Positions 4,907 through 11,887 of a DNA stretch of 11,887 bases are shown piece by piece. The number at the start of each line of letters is the position of its first letter. Positions within the stretch are counted from its first letter, which is position 1. The DNA lies in assembly GCA_020851015.1 (NCBI GenBank), contig JADZDN010000261.1, forward strand, positions 1-11,887, written 5' to 3'. Below the pieces are notes generated by a model, which did not search any database, was not told the DNA's origin, and saw nothing but the letters and a program-made list of their open reading frames with translations. The stretch comes from Alphaproteobacteria bacterium (lineage in GTDB: Bacteria; Pseudomonadota; Alphaproteobacteria; JAEULC01). The position numbers and the translations under genes were made by a program.

Positions 4907-7377
4907 ACGACGTTGCCGCTCCCGGACTGTCGCGATTGTCGCTGTCGTTCACCGGCCTGATCGGCACGGTGTTCGTCCTCTCCGGCGCGACCTCGCTGGT
5001 CTACCAAGTCGCCTGGGTCCGCATGCTGTCGCTGTTCTTCGGCAGCGACGTTTTCGCCGCGGCCATCACGCTCAGCGTGTTCATGGGCGGCCTGTCGCTG
5101 GGAAGCTGGCTGGCAAGCCGGATCGGCGACCGTGTTTCCCGGCCGCTGGTGGCCTATGGGGCGTGCGAAATCCTGATCGCCCTGTCCGCGATCGCGTTCC
5201 CCTATGTGCTCGATGCATTCAGGGAATCCTATTCCGGCATCTACCAGGCGCAATTCGAGCTGCGCCCGTGGCTCTATCACGGGTTCCGGGTGCTGGTCGC
5301 CGTGGCCGCGCTGCTCGTGCCGACCGCGCTCATGGGCGCCACCCTGCCGTTCGTGATCCGGCAGTTCGCCGACCGCAACGCCATCTTCGGGCGGCGGGTC
5401 GGGCAGTTCTATGCCGTGAACACCCTGGGCGCGCTCGCCGGCACGATCGTTACCGGCTTCCTGGCGCTACCGATGCTCGGCGTGGCGCGCACGGTGGGGA
5501 CCGCCGCCGTGGTCAACCTCGCGATCGGACTGGTCGCGGTGGCGGTCGGATTTCGCCTGGATCGCCAGGCGCCGGCGGACCAGCGCCTGGCGAAGCAGAG
5601 GGCACCCGCCCTGACCGCCGGCCAATGGGCGGTGATCGGCGCGATGGCGCTGTCGGGCTTCGCCGCCCTGGCGCTGGAAGTCGTGTGGATGCGGATCCTC
5701 GTGCAGTCGTTCAGCGCGACGGTCTACGCATTCGCCATCATGCTGGCGAGCTTCCTGTTCGGCATCTTCTACGGCAGCCATGTGGCGTCGCGCTGGATCG
5801 ACCAGCACGAACGTCCCTTGAGCATGCTGGCGACGGTCGAGTTCTGGATTGCGGCCTCGGTCGGCCTTGTCGGCCTGTGCAGCTACCTGGCACCCAGCGT
5901 GTTCGGCGGGCTGGTATGGGGGCTGACCGGCCTGACGGGCGGCGCCTTCGGGCTGGCGAGCATCGTTGCCCAGGCCGGCGTCGCCTTCGTGCTGATTGCG
6001 GGCCCGACCACCCTGCTGGGTCTGACCTTCCCGATCGCCGTCAAGGCGTTCACGCTGGACATCGGGCGGCGCGCCGAATCGACCGGCGTGATCTATGCCG
6101 CCAACACGGCCGGCGCCCTGGTCGGCGCCTTGGCGGCAGGCTTCCTGCTATTGCCGACCCTAGGCTCCCGGGGCAGCCTGGTCCTGGTGGCGGCCACCTT
6201 CGCCGGCGCCGGCGCGATCGCGGCCTGGCGGTCCGAGACGCCGTCGTCGCGCCTGCGAACCGCCGCCGTGCCGCTCGCCATTGCCGTGATCGGCGGTGCG
6301 CTGGTCCTGATGCTGCCGACGCAAACGGTCGTCAACTACAACATGCAGCGGTCGACCCGGCCCGAGGTGCTGTATCACGGCGAGGGCGTGTCCCACACCG
6401 TGGATATCGTCCGCAACGAACGCAACAACGTCATCATGATGGTCGATGGCAACGTCGAGGCGGACACCACCCTGGTGCAGCGTCGCCATTTCGTCATGAA
6501 AGGCCACTTGCCGCTGCTATTACATCCCGATCCGCGCGAGGTCGCGGTGATCGGCCTGGGGCTTGGCATCACGCTCCGTGCCACGGAGCGGCACCCCACC
6601 GTCGAGCGGATCCGGCTGATCGAACTGACGCCCGAGATGGTGCGCGCGCATCGCAGGATGCCCGAACTCACCGGCAATGTGCTGGCCAGCTCGAAACTGG
6701 CCCTGCGCATCGATGACGGCCGCAACTTCATGGCGATGACCAACGAAAACTTCGACATGGTCACGGCCGACCCGATCCATCCGCGCATCACCGGGGTCGG
6801 CTACCTCTATACCCGGGAATACTACGAACTCATCAAGCGCCGCCTGCGCCCCGGCGGCGTGGTCGTGCAGTGGATGCCGATGTACCAGATCGCGCCGCGG
6901 TCCTTCGACGTGGCGTTCCGCACCTTCGCCGCCGTGTTTCCCAACGCGTCGTTCTGGTATGTCCGCGGGCACGGGCTTTTCGTCGCGACGATCGACGATT
7001 TCACCTTCGACTACCGGACGCTGGCGGCGCGGTTCGCCCATCCCAACGTCGCCGGCGATTTCGCGACGATCGGCATCGCCGCCCCGGCCGAGCTCCTGGG
7101 CCATCTGCTGATGGACGCCGAGCATATCCGCCGTTACGTGGCGCGCGAGGCCGCCAGTGCGCTCAACACCGACGACAACGCGGACCTGGAGTACAGGACG
7201 CCGTTCGAGATGCTGGGGCGCACCGACGCGATTGTTGCAAACCTGTTGCCCTTTGCGGGCTGGGACATGCGCAAGATCATGCGGGGCGCAACCGCGGAGG
7301 ACATCGCCGCCGTCGAGCGCGCCTTCCAGGAACGGCTGCGGCGCATGCCGGCGGAATTGAAGGAGCCGATCGACTAG
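4903..7377 (+). CDS. fused polytopic membrane / spermidine-synthase-like protein
   Basis: An 824-residue protein of the 'fused MFS/spermidine synthase' type. The membrane part (about 15-475) is an internal duplication: SGATSLVYQVAWVRML (27-42) in the first half is echoed by SGFAALALEVVWMRIL from residue 252, each followed by a multi-helix bundle. The C-terminal domain has DGNVEADT (515-522), then the Rossmann motif VAVIGLGLGIT (547-557), an acidic strand end (LIELTPE), DDGRNF (604-609) and ADPIHP (Asp623), the order seen in aminopropyltransferases. The loop is ADPIHP where true spermidine synthases have a D-x-x-D-P pattern, so polyamine synthesis is doubtful and the substrate unknown. The GTG start has GGAAG ten bases upstream; an in-frame TAG at 4852 limits alternatives. 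It lies in the inner membrane with a soluble domain of uncertain side. Confidence 0.88.
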   Translation: MNDVAAPGLSRLSLSFTGLIGTVFVLSGATSLVYQVAWVRMLSLFFGSDVFAAAITLSVFMGGLSLGSWLASRIGDRVSRPLVAYGACEILIALSAIAFPYVLDAFRESYSGIYQAQFELRPWLYHGFRVLVAVAALLVPTALMGATLPFVIRQFADRNAIFGRRVGQFYAVNTLGALAGTIVTGFLALPMLGVARTVGTAAVVNLAIGLVAVAVGFRLDRQAPADQRLAKQRAPALTAGQWAVIGAMALSGFAALALEVVWMRILVQSFSATVYAFAIMLASFLFGIFYGSHVASRWIDQHERPLSMLATVEFWIAASVGLVGLCSYLAPSVFGGLVWGLTGLTGGAFGLASIVAQAGVAFVLIAGPTTLLGLTFPIAVKAFTLDIGRRAESTGVIYAANTAGALVGALAAGFLLLPTLGSRGSLVLVAATFAGAGAIAAWRSETPSSRLRTAAVPLAIAVIGGALVLMLPTQTVVNYNMQRSTRPEVLYHGEGVSHTVDIVRNERNNVIMMVDGNVEADTTLVQRRHFVMKGHLPLLLHPDPREVAVIGLGLGITLRATERHPTVERIRLIELTPEMVRAHRRMPELTGNVLASSKLALRIDDGRNFMAMTNENFDMVTADPIHPRITGVGYLYTREYYELIKRRLRPGGVVVQWMPMYQIAPRSFDVAFRTFAAVFPNASFWYVRGHGLFVATIDDFTFDYRTLAARFAHPNVAGDFATIGIAAPAELLGHLLMDAEHIRRYVAREAASALNTDDNADLEYRTPFEMLGRTDAIVANLLPFAGWDMRKIMRGATAEDIAAVERAFQERLRRMPAELKEPID

Positions 7378-7408
7378 GCCGATCGGCGCCGGCCGGGGAT
7401 TCTGGCCC

Positions 7409-7437
7409 TTGACCCGGCCGCGGCGAGACGATATCTG
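7409..7437 (+). promoter_or_regulatory. putative sigma-70-type promoter of the DUF5989-SGNH operon
   Basis: TTGACC (7409-7414), a 17-base spacer and TATCTG (7432-7437) form a -35/-10 pair with a near-consensus -35. Transcription would begin near 7444, about 75 bases before the DUF5989 start codon. It follows the stop of the preceding gene by about 30 bases, so the downstream genes can be expressed independently. Confidence 0.55.
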
Positions 7438-7461
7438 CCGCCTGGACGCCCATAGGCGGCA
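7436..7461. promoter_or_regulatory. 8-bp dyad at the promoter start region, putative operator
   Basis: TGCCGCCT and AGGCGGCA are perfect inverted copies separated by 10 bases. The left arm begins within the predicted -10 box and the dyad spans the expected transcription start, a typical place for a repressor operator. If transcribed in full it could also fold as a leader hairpin. Confidence 0.45.
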
Positions 7462-7518
7462 AGGGTCGGACCAGGCCCGGGCGCTGGCCGGTCGCGAATG
7501 GTCTACGAGGAGGATCGC

Positions 7519-7671
7519 ATGGGGTCGTTTGTCGGTGAATTCGCTAGCTTCCTGCGCGCCCGGAAGAAGTACTGGCTGCTGCCGATCATGCTGGCCATGG
7601 TCTTTTTCGGCGGGCTGGTCGTGCTGACCAAGGGCAGCGCCGTGGCCCCGTTCATCTACACGCTGTTCTGA
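7519..7671 (+). CDS. DUF5989 family small membrane protein, 50 aa
   Basis: A 50-residue protein with a short amphipathic N-terminus (EFASFLRARKKYW, 7-19), one membrane helix (about 20-37) and a conserved tail GSAVAPFIYTLF (39-50). I recognise this pattern as DUF5989. A strong GAGGAGG site lies five bases before the ATG, and the gene has its own predicted promoter with a dyad. Family function is unknown. From memory, such proteins sit beside SxtJ-family proteins, carbamoyltransferases and SGNH proteins in surface-glycan or secondary-metabolite loci, and the saxitoxin cluster has a small protein of this kind next to SxtJ. Here an SGNH gene follows 62 bases downstream and an SxtJ gene lies at the right edge, which supports the assignment. 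It probably partners one of these membrane proteins. Confidence 0.85.
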   Translation: MGSFVGEFASFLRARKKYWLLPIMLAMVFFGGLVVLTKGSAVAPFIYTLF

Positions 7672-7733
7672 TCCGAGCGCTCCTTGGGAACATCCCCCTC
7701 GTCTCGACCGACCGCCGAATACGCCAGCGCCCG

Positions 7734-8762
7734 ATGACGCGCCTGCGCAATGCCGCAACCAATGCCGCGGTGATCCTCGTCACCGGCGGCCTCATCGTCC
7801 TGGCCCTCGAGTTCCTCGTCGTCCCCGTCATCGACGACGGGATGCAGTACGACCTGGAGATGTGGAAATACGCGCGGCACGTCAAGCGCGTCAGCGAGGA
7901 TCCGGAGCTAGGGCACGCCCACCGCGCGAACAGGCAAGCGCGCCTGATGGGGGTCGATGTCAGCACCAACGCGCTCGGCCTGCGCGACCGCGACATCGAC
8001 CTGCCGAAGAAGCCGACCATGAAGCGTGTCCTGATGCTAGGCGATTCGATCACTTTCGGATGGGGCGTGCCGCAGGAGTTGGCCGTGCCGCAGCGCCTAG
8101 ACCGCGCTTTGCGCGCGGAAGGCGTCGAAGTAATCAATTCCGGCGTCGGCAACTACAACACGCGCATGGAGGTCGAGTACTTTCTGACCGAGGGCTACAA
8201 GCTCAAGCCGGACATTGTCGTCTTGAATTACTTCATCAACGATGCCGAACCGACCCCTTCCTATGACTACAGCGCGCTAGAGAAGTATTCGCGGGCTTAC
8301 GCCTATTTCTCCTCGCGCTGGGACAGTGCGATGCGCAGCCTCGGCACAGCGCGACAGACGGATTGGAAGACCTACTACCGCGGCCTCTACGACGATGGGA
8401 CGAACCCCGGCGGATGGGCGGCGGCGGCAAAAGCAATCGAGCGCGTGGCGGACTTTTGCCGCGAACACAACATCAAGTTCCTGATCGTCGACTATCCCGA
8501 ACTGCGCGAGCTGCGCCCCTACCCGTTCACCGAGGTTTCCGCGCGGCTTCGCGCGCTGGCGGAGCGGGTGGGTGTTCCCTATCTCAATCTTCTCGACAGC
8601 GTGCAGAACGAGCCGCCCGCCTCCTTGTGGGTGACCGTGCCCGACCCGCATCCCAATGCACGCGCCACGGAATTGTTCGCCGCGGCAATGGCGGAGCTCC
8701 TGCGCAAGCTGGCCGCTACCGTCGCCGCGGATGGAAACGTCCCCGGCAAGCCGGCCAATTGA
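7734..8762 (+). CDS. membrane-anchored SGNH/GDSL hydrolase family protein (first of three)
   Basis: A 342-residue protein with an N-terminal membrane anchor (about 10-33) and a presumably periplasmic SGNH domain. The four signature blocks are present: GDSIT (103-107, nucleophile Ser105), NSGVGNYNT (Gly137), NYFINDAEP (Asn169) and PDPHPNA (Asp304, His306). STNALGLRD (77-85) before block I is a common feature of this group. The active site is complete, so hydrolysis or transfer of an acyl ester is likely. The target is not visible; a surface polysaccharide is the natural guess given the nonulosonate genes nearby. No good ribosome site precedes the ATG, but the upstream frame offers no better start. 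It lies in one transcription unit with the DUF5989 gene and the next two SGNH genes. Confidence 0.9.
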   Translation: MTRLRNAATNAAVILVTGGLIVLALEFLVVPVIDDGMQYDLEMWKYARHVKRVSEDPELGHAHRANRQARLMGVDVSTNALGLRDRDIDLPKKPTMKRVLMLGDSITFGWGVPQELAVPQRLDRALRAEGVEVINSGVGNYNTRMEVEYFLTEGYKLKPDIVVLNYFINDAEPTPSYDYSALEKYSRAYAYFSSRWDSAMRSLGTARQTDWKTYYRGLYDDGTNPGGWAAAAKAIERVADFCREHNIKFLIVDYPELRELRPYPFTEVSARLRALAERVGVPYLNLLDSVQNEPPASLWVTVPDPHPNARATELFAAAMAELLRKLAATVAADGNVPGKPAN

Positions 8763-8770
8763 CAACCTCC

Positions 8771-10120
8771 ATGGCCAAGCGAATTGCCGAGATCTGCTTC
8801 TTTGTCGTCCTAGCCCTGATATCGGTCCTGATCACCGAGGCCGCCTATCGCCTGTACCTGCGGCACAACCTGAATTCAGCCGTGGCGGCGAAGGTGGCGA
8901 CGGCCCTTGACCCCGCTCCTACGTTCTATTTTTACACCTATCCCGCCCCGTGGCGTTTCGACCGCGAGCTTGGTTTCGCCTTCAACGATGGCGATTGGCA
9001 AGGCGGGCATTTCCTCAAAGGCGAATTTATGGGCTGCGGCGTTTATGGCCGCGGCAATCGCTATGGCAATTTCTCCGTCGTTCGCGGTGACTATCCAAGC
9101 GCCGAAGTCAAGATTTTGTTTTTCGGCAGCTCCTACACCTTGATGGATGAAGAAAGGACCGGAGATACGGCAACGAACATTCTTCAGGGTATTCTTTCCA
9201 AGGAATTGGGGAAGTCGGTCCATATTCTCAATTACTCGCGCGATTCGATCGGCGTCATGACGATGTTCGACATGGCGCGCGCGCGAATCCCGATCGACAA
9301 ACCGGACCTGGTGATTTTTGGATTTAATACACTGGGGCTTATCTATCAAAGAAACTGGCGCTTCATTAAAGAAAGCCGCCCTGGTTTCTATCGCATGTAC
9401 CAGACGATGGCTGCCAGTGATGAAATTATCAAGGACCGTGCCGTTCTCAATCTACAGGTCGTGTCCAGTCGCACGACAAAGGCGTGGTGCGACAAGATCG
9501 GCCAGGCGATCGCCGCAGGCGACAAGCATTCCGTCAGGAACGACCCGCTCATCGTCGATTTGATTCGCGAGTACAATTCGGTCAAACAGGATCAGGTAAG
9601 GCCAATGATCGCCGTCGACTTTCTCACAATGAAGAAGTCATTTATTTACAACTTAATACGGCATCGCAACCCGTATCAAGGCATCGATGTATATGAGCCC
9701 CAGACGATCTATGCGCCTCTGTCGATAAACTCCTTCTTCGAGGACAAGGATTTCATCAATACCGTTGCCGAGATAAAGACTCTTGGTGTGCCCTTGCGGC
9801 TGGTTCATCTGCCGGCGCTCGCCGATCTGAAAAAGCCGGGAACGATCGCCTATGGCGCCTATGGTGTTGCGGCCGAGAGAGAACAGTCGCTCACCAGCAG
9901 CCTCGAACAGATCACGGGCGAGCGATATGTTCCCATTACGCGCTATTACAGATCACGCGATCTGGCAAATCCGTTGGAACTGGTGCTAAGTGAACAGGAT
10001 TCGCATCCGAATGCACGCGGTACAAGGCTGATGGCTGAGGCGCTCGCCAGGTTTCTATTGGAACGCGGTTGGGGAAGCATTCCCCCGCACGCCGGCGCAG
10101 TCGATGAGAAACCCAATTGA
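8771..10120 (+). CDS. divergent SGNH-like membrane-anchored protein (second of three)
   Basis: A 449-residue protein with an N-terminal anchor (about 5-22). Block I is FFGSSYT (117-123), with GSS in place of GDS. Block II is ILNYSRDSIG (152-161), where the usual oxyanion Gly is not at the expected place. Block III is FGFN (183-186) and block V is EQDSHPNA (Asp410, His412). Ser, Asn, Asp and His are thus present but the fold is divergent. The start is ATG eight bases after the previous stop. An in-frame TTG at 8759 overlaps that stop (TTGA) and would add four residues. Base composition differs sharply from the neighbours (38% G+C at 9601-9660, 47% at 9301-9420, against about 63-70% in sampled stretches of flanking genes), suggesting recent acquisition. 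I recognise no named family. Confidence 0.85.
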   Translation: MAKRIAEICFFVVLALISVLITEAAYRLYLRHNLNSAVAAKVATALDPAPTFYFYTYPAPWRFDRELGFAFNDGDWQGGHFLKGEFMGCGVYGRGNRYGNFSVVRGDYPSAEVKILFFGSSYTLMDEERTGDTATNILQGILSKELGKSVHILNYSRDSIGVMTMFDMARARIPIDKPDLVIFGFNTLGLIYQRNWRFIKESRPGFYRMYQTMAASDEIIKDRAVLNLQVVSSRTTKAWCDKIGQAIAAGDKHSVRNDPLIVDLIREYNSVKQDQVRPMIAVDFLTMKKSFIYNLIRHRNPYQGIDVYEPQTIYAPLSINSFFEDKDFINTVAEIKTLGVPLRLVHLPALADLKKPGTIAYGAYGVAAEREQSLTSSLEQITGERYVPITRYYRSRDLANPLELVLSEQDSHPNARGTRLMAEALARFLLERGWGSIPPHAGAVDEKPN

Positions 10121-11469
10121 AGGACTTTCGCACAGCCGCCCAGGACCAGATGCCCAAGTGGAAGGTCGCCAAAACGGTCGCGGCCACCCTCATCGGCCTG
10201 TTGGTCGGCGGCGTCCTGATGGAAATCGGCGCGGCTGCGTACTACGCAGTCCAAGTCGGCGGCCTGGTTTGGCTTCGGCCGCCACCGGCGCCCAAGCAGC
10301 TGGACCTCCGCGGCCAGGGAGACAAGCGACTGCGCCTGCACCCGTACTATGGCTTCACCGGCCGTGCCGGGATGCGGTTGGCCGAGGTCGCGGAAGGCCG
10401 CGATGCCTTTCTAGCGTTCTTCGGCGAGCGGTTCGTCCAGGAGGACTACCCGACGATCGGGTTCAACAGCCATGGATTCATCGCCCGCGTCGACTATCCC
10501 TACCCCAAGCACGACGACGAGTATGTGGTTGGCGTCTTTGGTGGTTCGGTCGCCATCGCCTTCTCGCTGATTTCCCACCACGCGCTGGCCGATGCACTGG
10601 AGCGCGAGGGCGTACTCAAGGGCCGCCGGCTGGTCATGCTCAATTTCGCCAACGGCGGCGCCAAGCAGCCGCAACAGGCCACCGCGCTGGCCTATTTCTT
10701 GACGCTGGGTGCGCGCTTCGACTTTGTCATCAACCTGGACGGCTTCAATGAAGCGTTCATCGGCTGGTACAATTTCGTCGAACACAAAACCATGCCGGAA
10801 TGGCCGTTCGCACGCTTCATCCTGGGCATTCAGAACATCGACCTGTCGGAGGCGGGCGCGCCGGTCGGCAGCGCAGAACACCGCAAGGTGGCGCTTGCGG
10901 CGCGCCTGTGGGCGGGGCGCGAGATGGAGACCCGCATCGGATTGATCTGGATGGTCTCGCGTATCATGGCCCGGCAATCGAAGAACGCGCTGGTCAAGAT
11001 CGAGCAGGATGTGACTCAGAAGTCGGAGGCGTTCGATTACAGCATGCCTCTGCCAGCGGCTCCGCCAGGTACTTTCAACGAAGTCGGCGCGGCGCGCATC
11101 GTCAATTCCTGGCGCGATGCATCGATCGCAATGAAGGGCATGTGCGACGGATTCGGTATCCCCTACCTGCATGTGCTGCAACCGAACCAGTACGTGACCA
11201 AGCTCGACTACGGCGGTTCGAACGAGGAGCGCAAACGTGTCGTTGGCCTGGACAACCCGCCGGTACGCGACTTTATTCCGCTGGTCTATGATGGGTATCG
11301 TCGCCAGAGCGAGCGCCTGCGCGCAGCCGGGGTCGATTTCTTCGATGCCAGCGAATTCTTCGACGGAAAGCCGAGCCGGCTTTTCAACGATAATTGCTGC
11401 CACTTCAACTACGACGCCAACAGCCTGCTGGCCGAAGCCATTGCCCGCCGGATGAAGACGAAGCCCTGA
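10117..11469 (+). CDS. SGNH-like membrane-anchored protein (third of three)
   Basis: A 450-residue protein (439 if the ATG at 10150 is used) with an N-terminal membrane helix (about 18-45). The SGNH-like blocks are FGGSVA (141-146, Ser144), NFANGGAKQPQ (176-186), INLDGFNE (205-212) and DNCCHFN (Asp425, His429). GGS replaces GDS, yet the Ser-Gly-Asn-His order is retained. I have seen related uncharacterised proteins in exopolysaccharide loci. The TTG at 10117 overlaps the previous stop (TTGA), the same geometry as at the upstream junction. The ATG 33 bases on has AGGA only four bases before it, so the start is undecided. Base composition is back to the window's norm. Function is probably acyl or glycan tailoring at the membrane; this is inference. 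Confidence 0.85.
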   Translation: MKDFRTAAQDQMPKWKVAKTVAATLIGLLVGGVLMEIGAAAYYAVQVGGLVWLRPPPAPKQLDLRGQGDKRLRLHPYYGFTGRAGMRLAEVAEGRDAFLAFFGERFVQEDYPTIGFNSHGFIARVDYPYPKHDDEYVVGVFGGSVAIAFSLISHHALADALEREGVLKGRRLVMLNFANGGAKQPQQATALAYFLTLGARFDFVINLDGFNEAFIGWYNFVEHKTMPEWPFARFILGIQNIDLSEAGAPVGSAEHRKVALAARLWAGREMETRIGLIWMVSRIMARQSKNALVKIEQDVTQKSEAFDYSMPLPAAPPGTFNEVGAARIVNSWRDASIAMKGMCDGFGIPYLHVLQPNQYVTKLDYGGSNEERKRVVGLDNPPVRDFIPLVYDGYRRQSERLRAAGVDFFDASEFFDGKPSRLFNDNCCHFNYDANSLLAEAIARRMKTKP

Positions 11470-11498
11470 ATAGCGCCGGCAGGCGTCGTTCAGGACGG

Positions 11499-11527
11499 TT
11501 GCCCCCCGGCCCGTCGCGCGGTATGAA
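11499..11527 (+). promoter_or_regulatory. putative sigma-70-type promoter of the SxtJ-family gene
   Basis: TTGCCC (11499-11504), a 17-base spacer and TATGAA (11522-11527) lie 30 bases after the third SGNH gene. The block is a near-copy of the one at 4728-4767 (32 of 40 positions, no gaps). Transcription would start near 11534, about 60 bases before the SxtJ start. The rest of the 11470-11592 gap shows nothing else clear. Confidence 0.5.
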
Positions 11528-11592
11528 GGCCCGGATTCGGCAGGCCTGGGCCGGGCCGTCTCCCCCTTGGCAAGCACAGGGCGTTGCAACCG

Positions 11593-11887
11593 GTGTCGAC
11601 GCACGAACGGATTTCCCGCGACGAAGAGGTCGTCGGCAGCTCCAACCGATCCTTCGGGTTTGTTTTCGCTGGATTTTTCACGCTCCTCACGGTGCTCAAG
11701 TGGTGGAAGGGGTGGACCGACGCGGGCTTTGTGTGGCTGGCGCTGGCGGCCGGGTTCGGCGCGCTGGCGATGGCGGCGCCCAGCCTGCTGGGGCCGCTCA
11801 ACCGGCTGTGGCTGAAGCTGGGCCTGGCGCTGCACAAGGTGATGACGCCGCTCATCATGGGGCTGCTGTTCTTCACCGTCGTCACGC
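11593..11887 (+). CDS. SxtJ family membrane protein, 3' end cut off by the window
   Basis: Ninety-eight codons are visible from a GTG start. A polar N-terminus (MSTHERISRDEEVVGSSNRS) leads into three hydrophobic segments (about 21-35, 45-61 and 84-98). SNRSFG (17-22), LLGPLNRLWLKLGL (65-78) and VMTPLIMGLLFF (83-94) are the features by which I recognise the SxtJ family, small membrane proteins of unknown biochemical role named from the saxitoxin cluster. Members are about 130 residues by my recollection, so roughly the last quarter is missing. The ribosome site is weak (AGGG about 11 bases upstream). A DUF5989 gene normally adjoins; here one lies 4 kb upstream with three SGNH genes in between. 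Another may lie just past the right edge. Confidence 0.8.
   Translation, partial: MSTHERISRDEEVVGSSNRSFGFVFAGFFTLLTVLKWWKGWTDAGFVWLALAAGFGALAMAAPSLLGPLNRLWLKLGLALHKVMTPLIMGLLFFTVVT

Noticed and set aside
7377..7394. Possible terminator after the synthase-like gene (GGCCG / CGGCC)
   Set aside because: Only a 5-bp stem with an 8-base loop and no U-run; common by chance in such GC-rich DNA.
8363..8770. Upstream extension of the second SGNH gene (open frame from 8363)
   Set aside because: This part overlaps the first SGNH gene and gives a shadow-like sequence; the recognisable membrane anchor begins at the ATG at 8771.

Overview
The window is GC-rich (about 70% G+C in a sampled stretch of the 4903-7377 gene) with strong G/C bias at third codon positions. 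GTG starts and TTG-N17-TAT promoter-like pairs are frequent. This fits an Alphaproteobacterium; the sequence does not settle the genus. No tRNA, rRNA, CRISPR array or transposase gene was seen.

Left half (1-4567): a nonulosonic (sialic-acid-like) sugar locus, most consistent with legionaminic acid. In order it holds the 3' end of a + strand gene (possibly the hydrolysing 2-epimerase), a small hydrophobic - strand gene, a NeuB-family synthase (+), an MFS exporter (-), a CMP-nonulosonate cytidylyltransferase (NeuA/LegF type, -) and a CBS-nucleotidyltransferase fusion of the PtmE type (-). PtmE, the synthase and the cytidylyltransferase correspond to the first activated-sugar step, the C9-sugar condensation and the CMP activation. 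The - strand unit reads PtmE-like, then neuA, then MFS. A REP-like inverted repeat supplies the last residues of neuA, and a hairpin overlaps the MFS Shine-Dalgarno sequence. neuB and the MFS gene converge and share a CTAG that gives both stop codons.

Middle (4568-4902): a divergent intergenic region with two GTTAACCAT motifs (CtrA half-site-like) and a promoter-like pair facing right.

Right half (4903-11887): an envelope module. A polytopic membrane protein fused to a spermidine-synthase-like domain is followed by a 50-residue DUF5989 gene and three consecutive membrane-anchored SGNH/GDSL-type proteins, and then by the start of an SxtJ-family membrane protein. The three SGNH proteins carry progressively less canonical active sites (GDS, GSS, GGS), and the middle one is much more AT-rich than its neighbours. 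DUF5989, SxtJ and SGNH proteins are known to me as companions in surface-glycan or secondary-metabolite loci, often with a carbamoyltransferase; none is present here. My working inference is that the locus makes a nonulosonate-type surface glycan and may tailor it (acyl transfer or hydrolysis) at the membrane or in the periplasm.

The two most interesting regulatory signals are a 40-nt promoter-like block found twice (4728-4767 and 11499-11538, 32 of 40 identical, ungapped), ahead of the synthase-like gene and the SxtJ gene, and a perfect 8-bp dyad overlapping the predicted -10 box of the DUF5989-SGNH operon.
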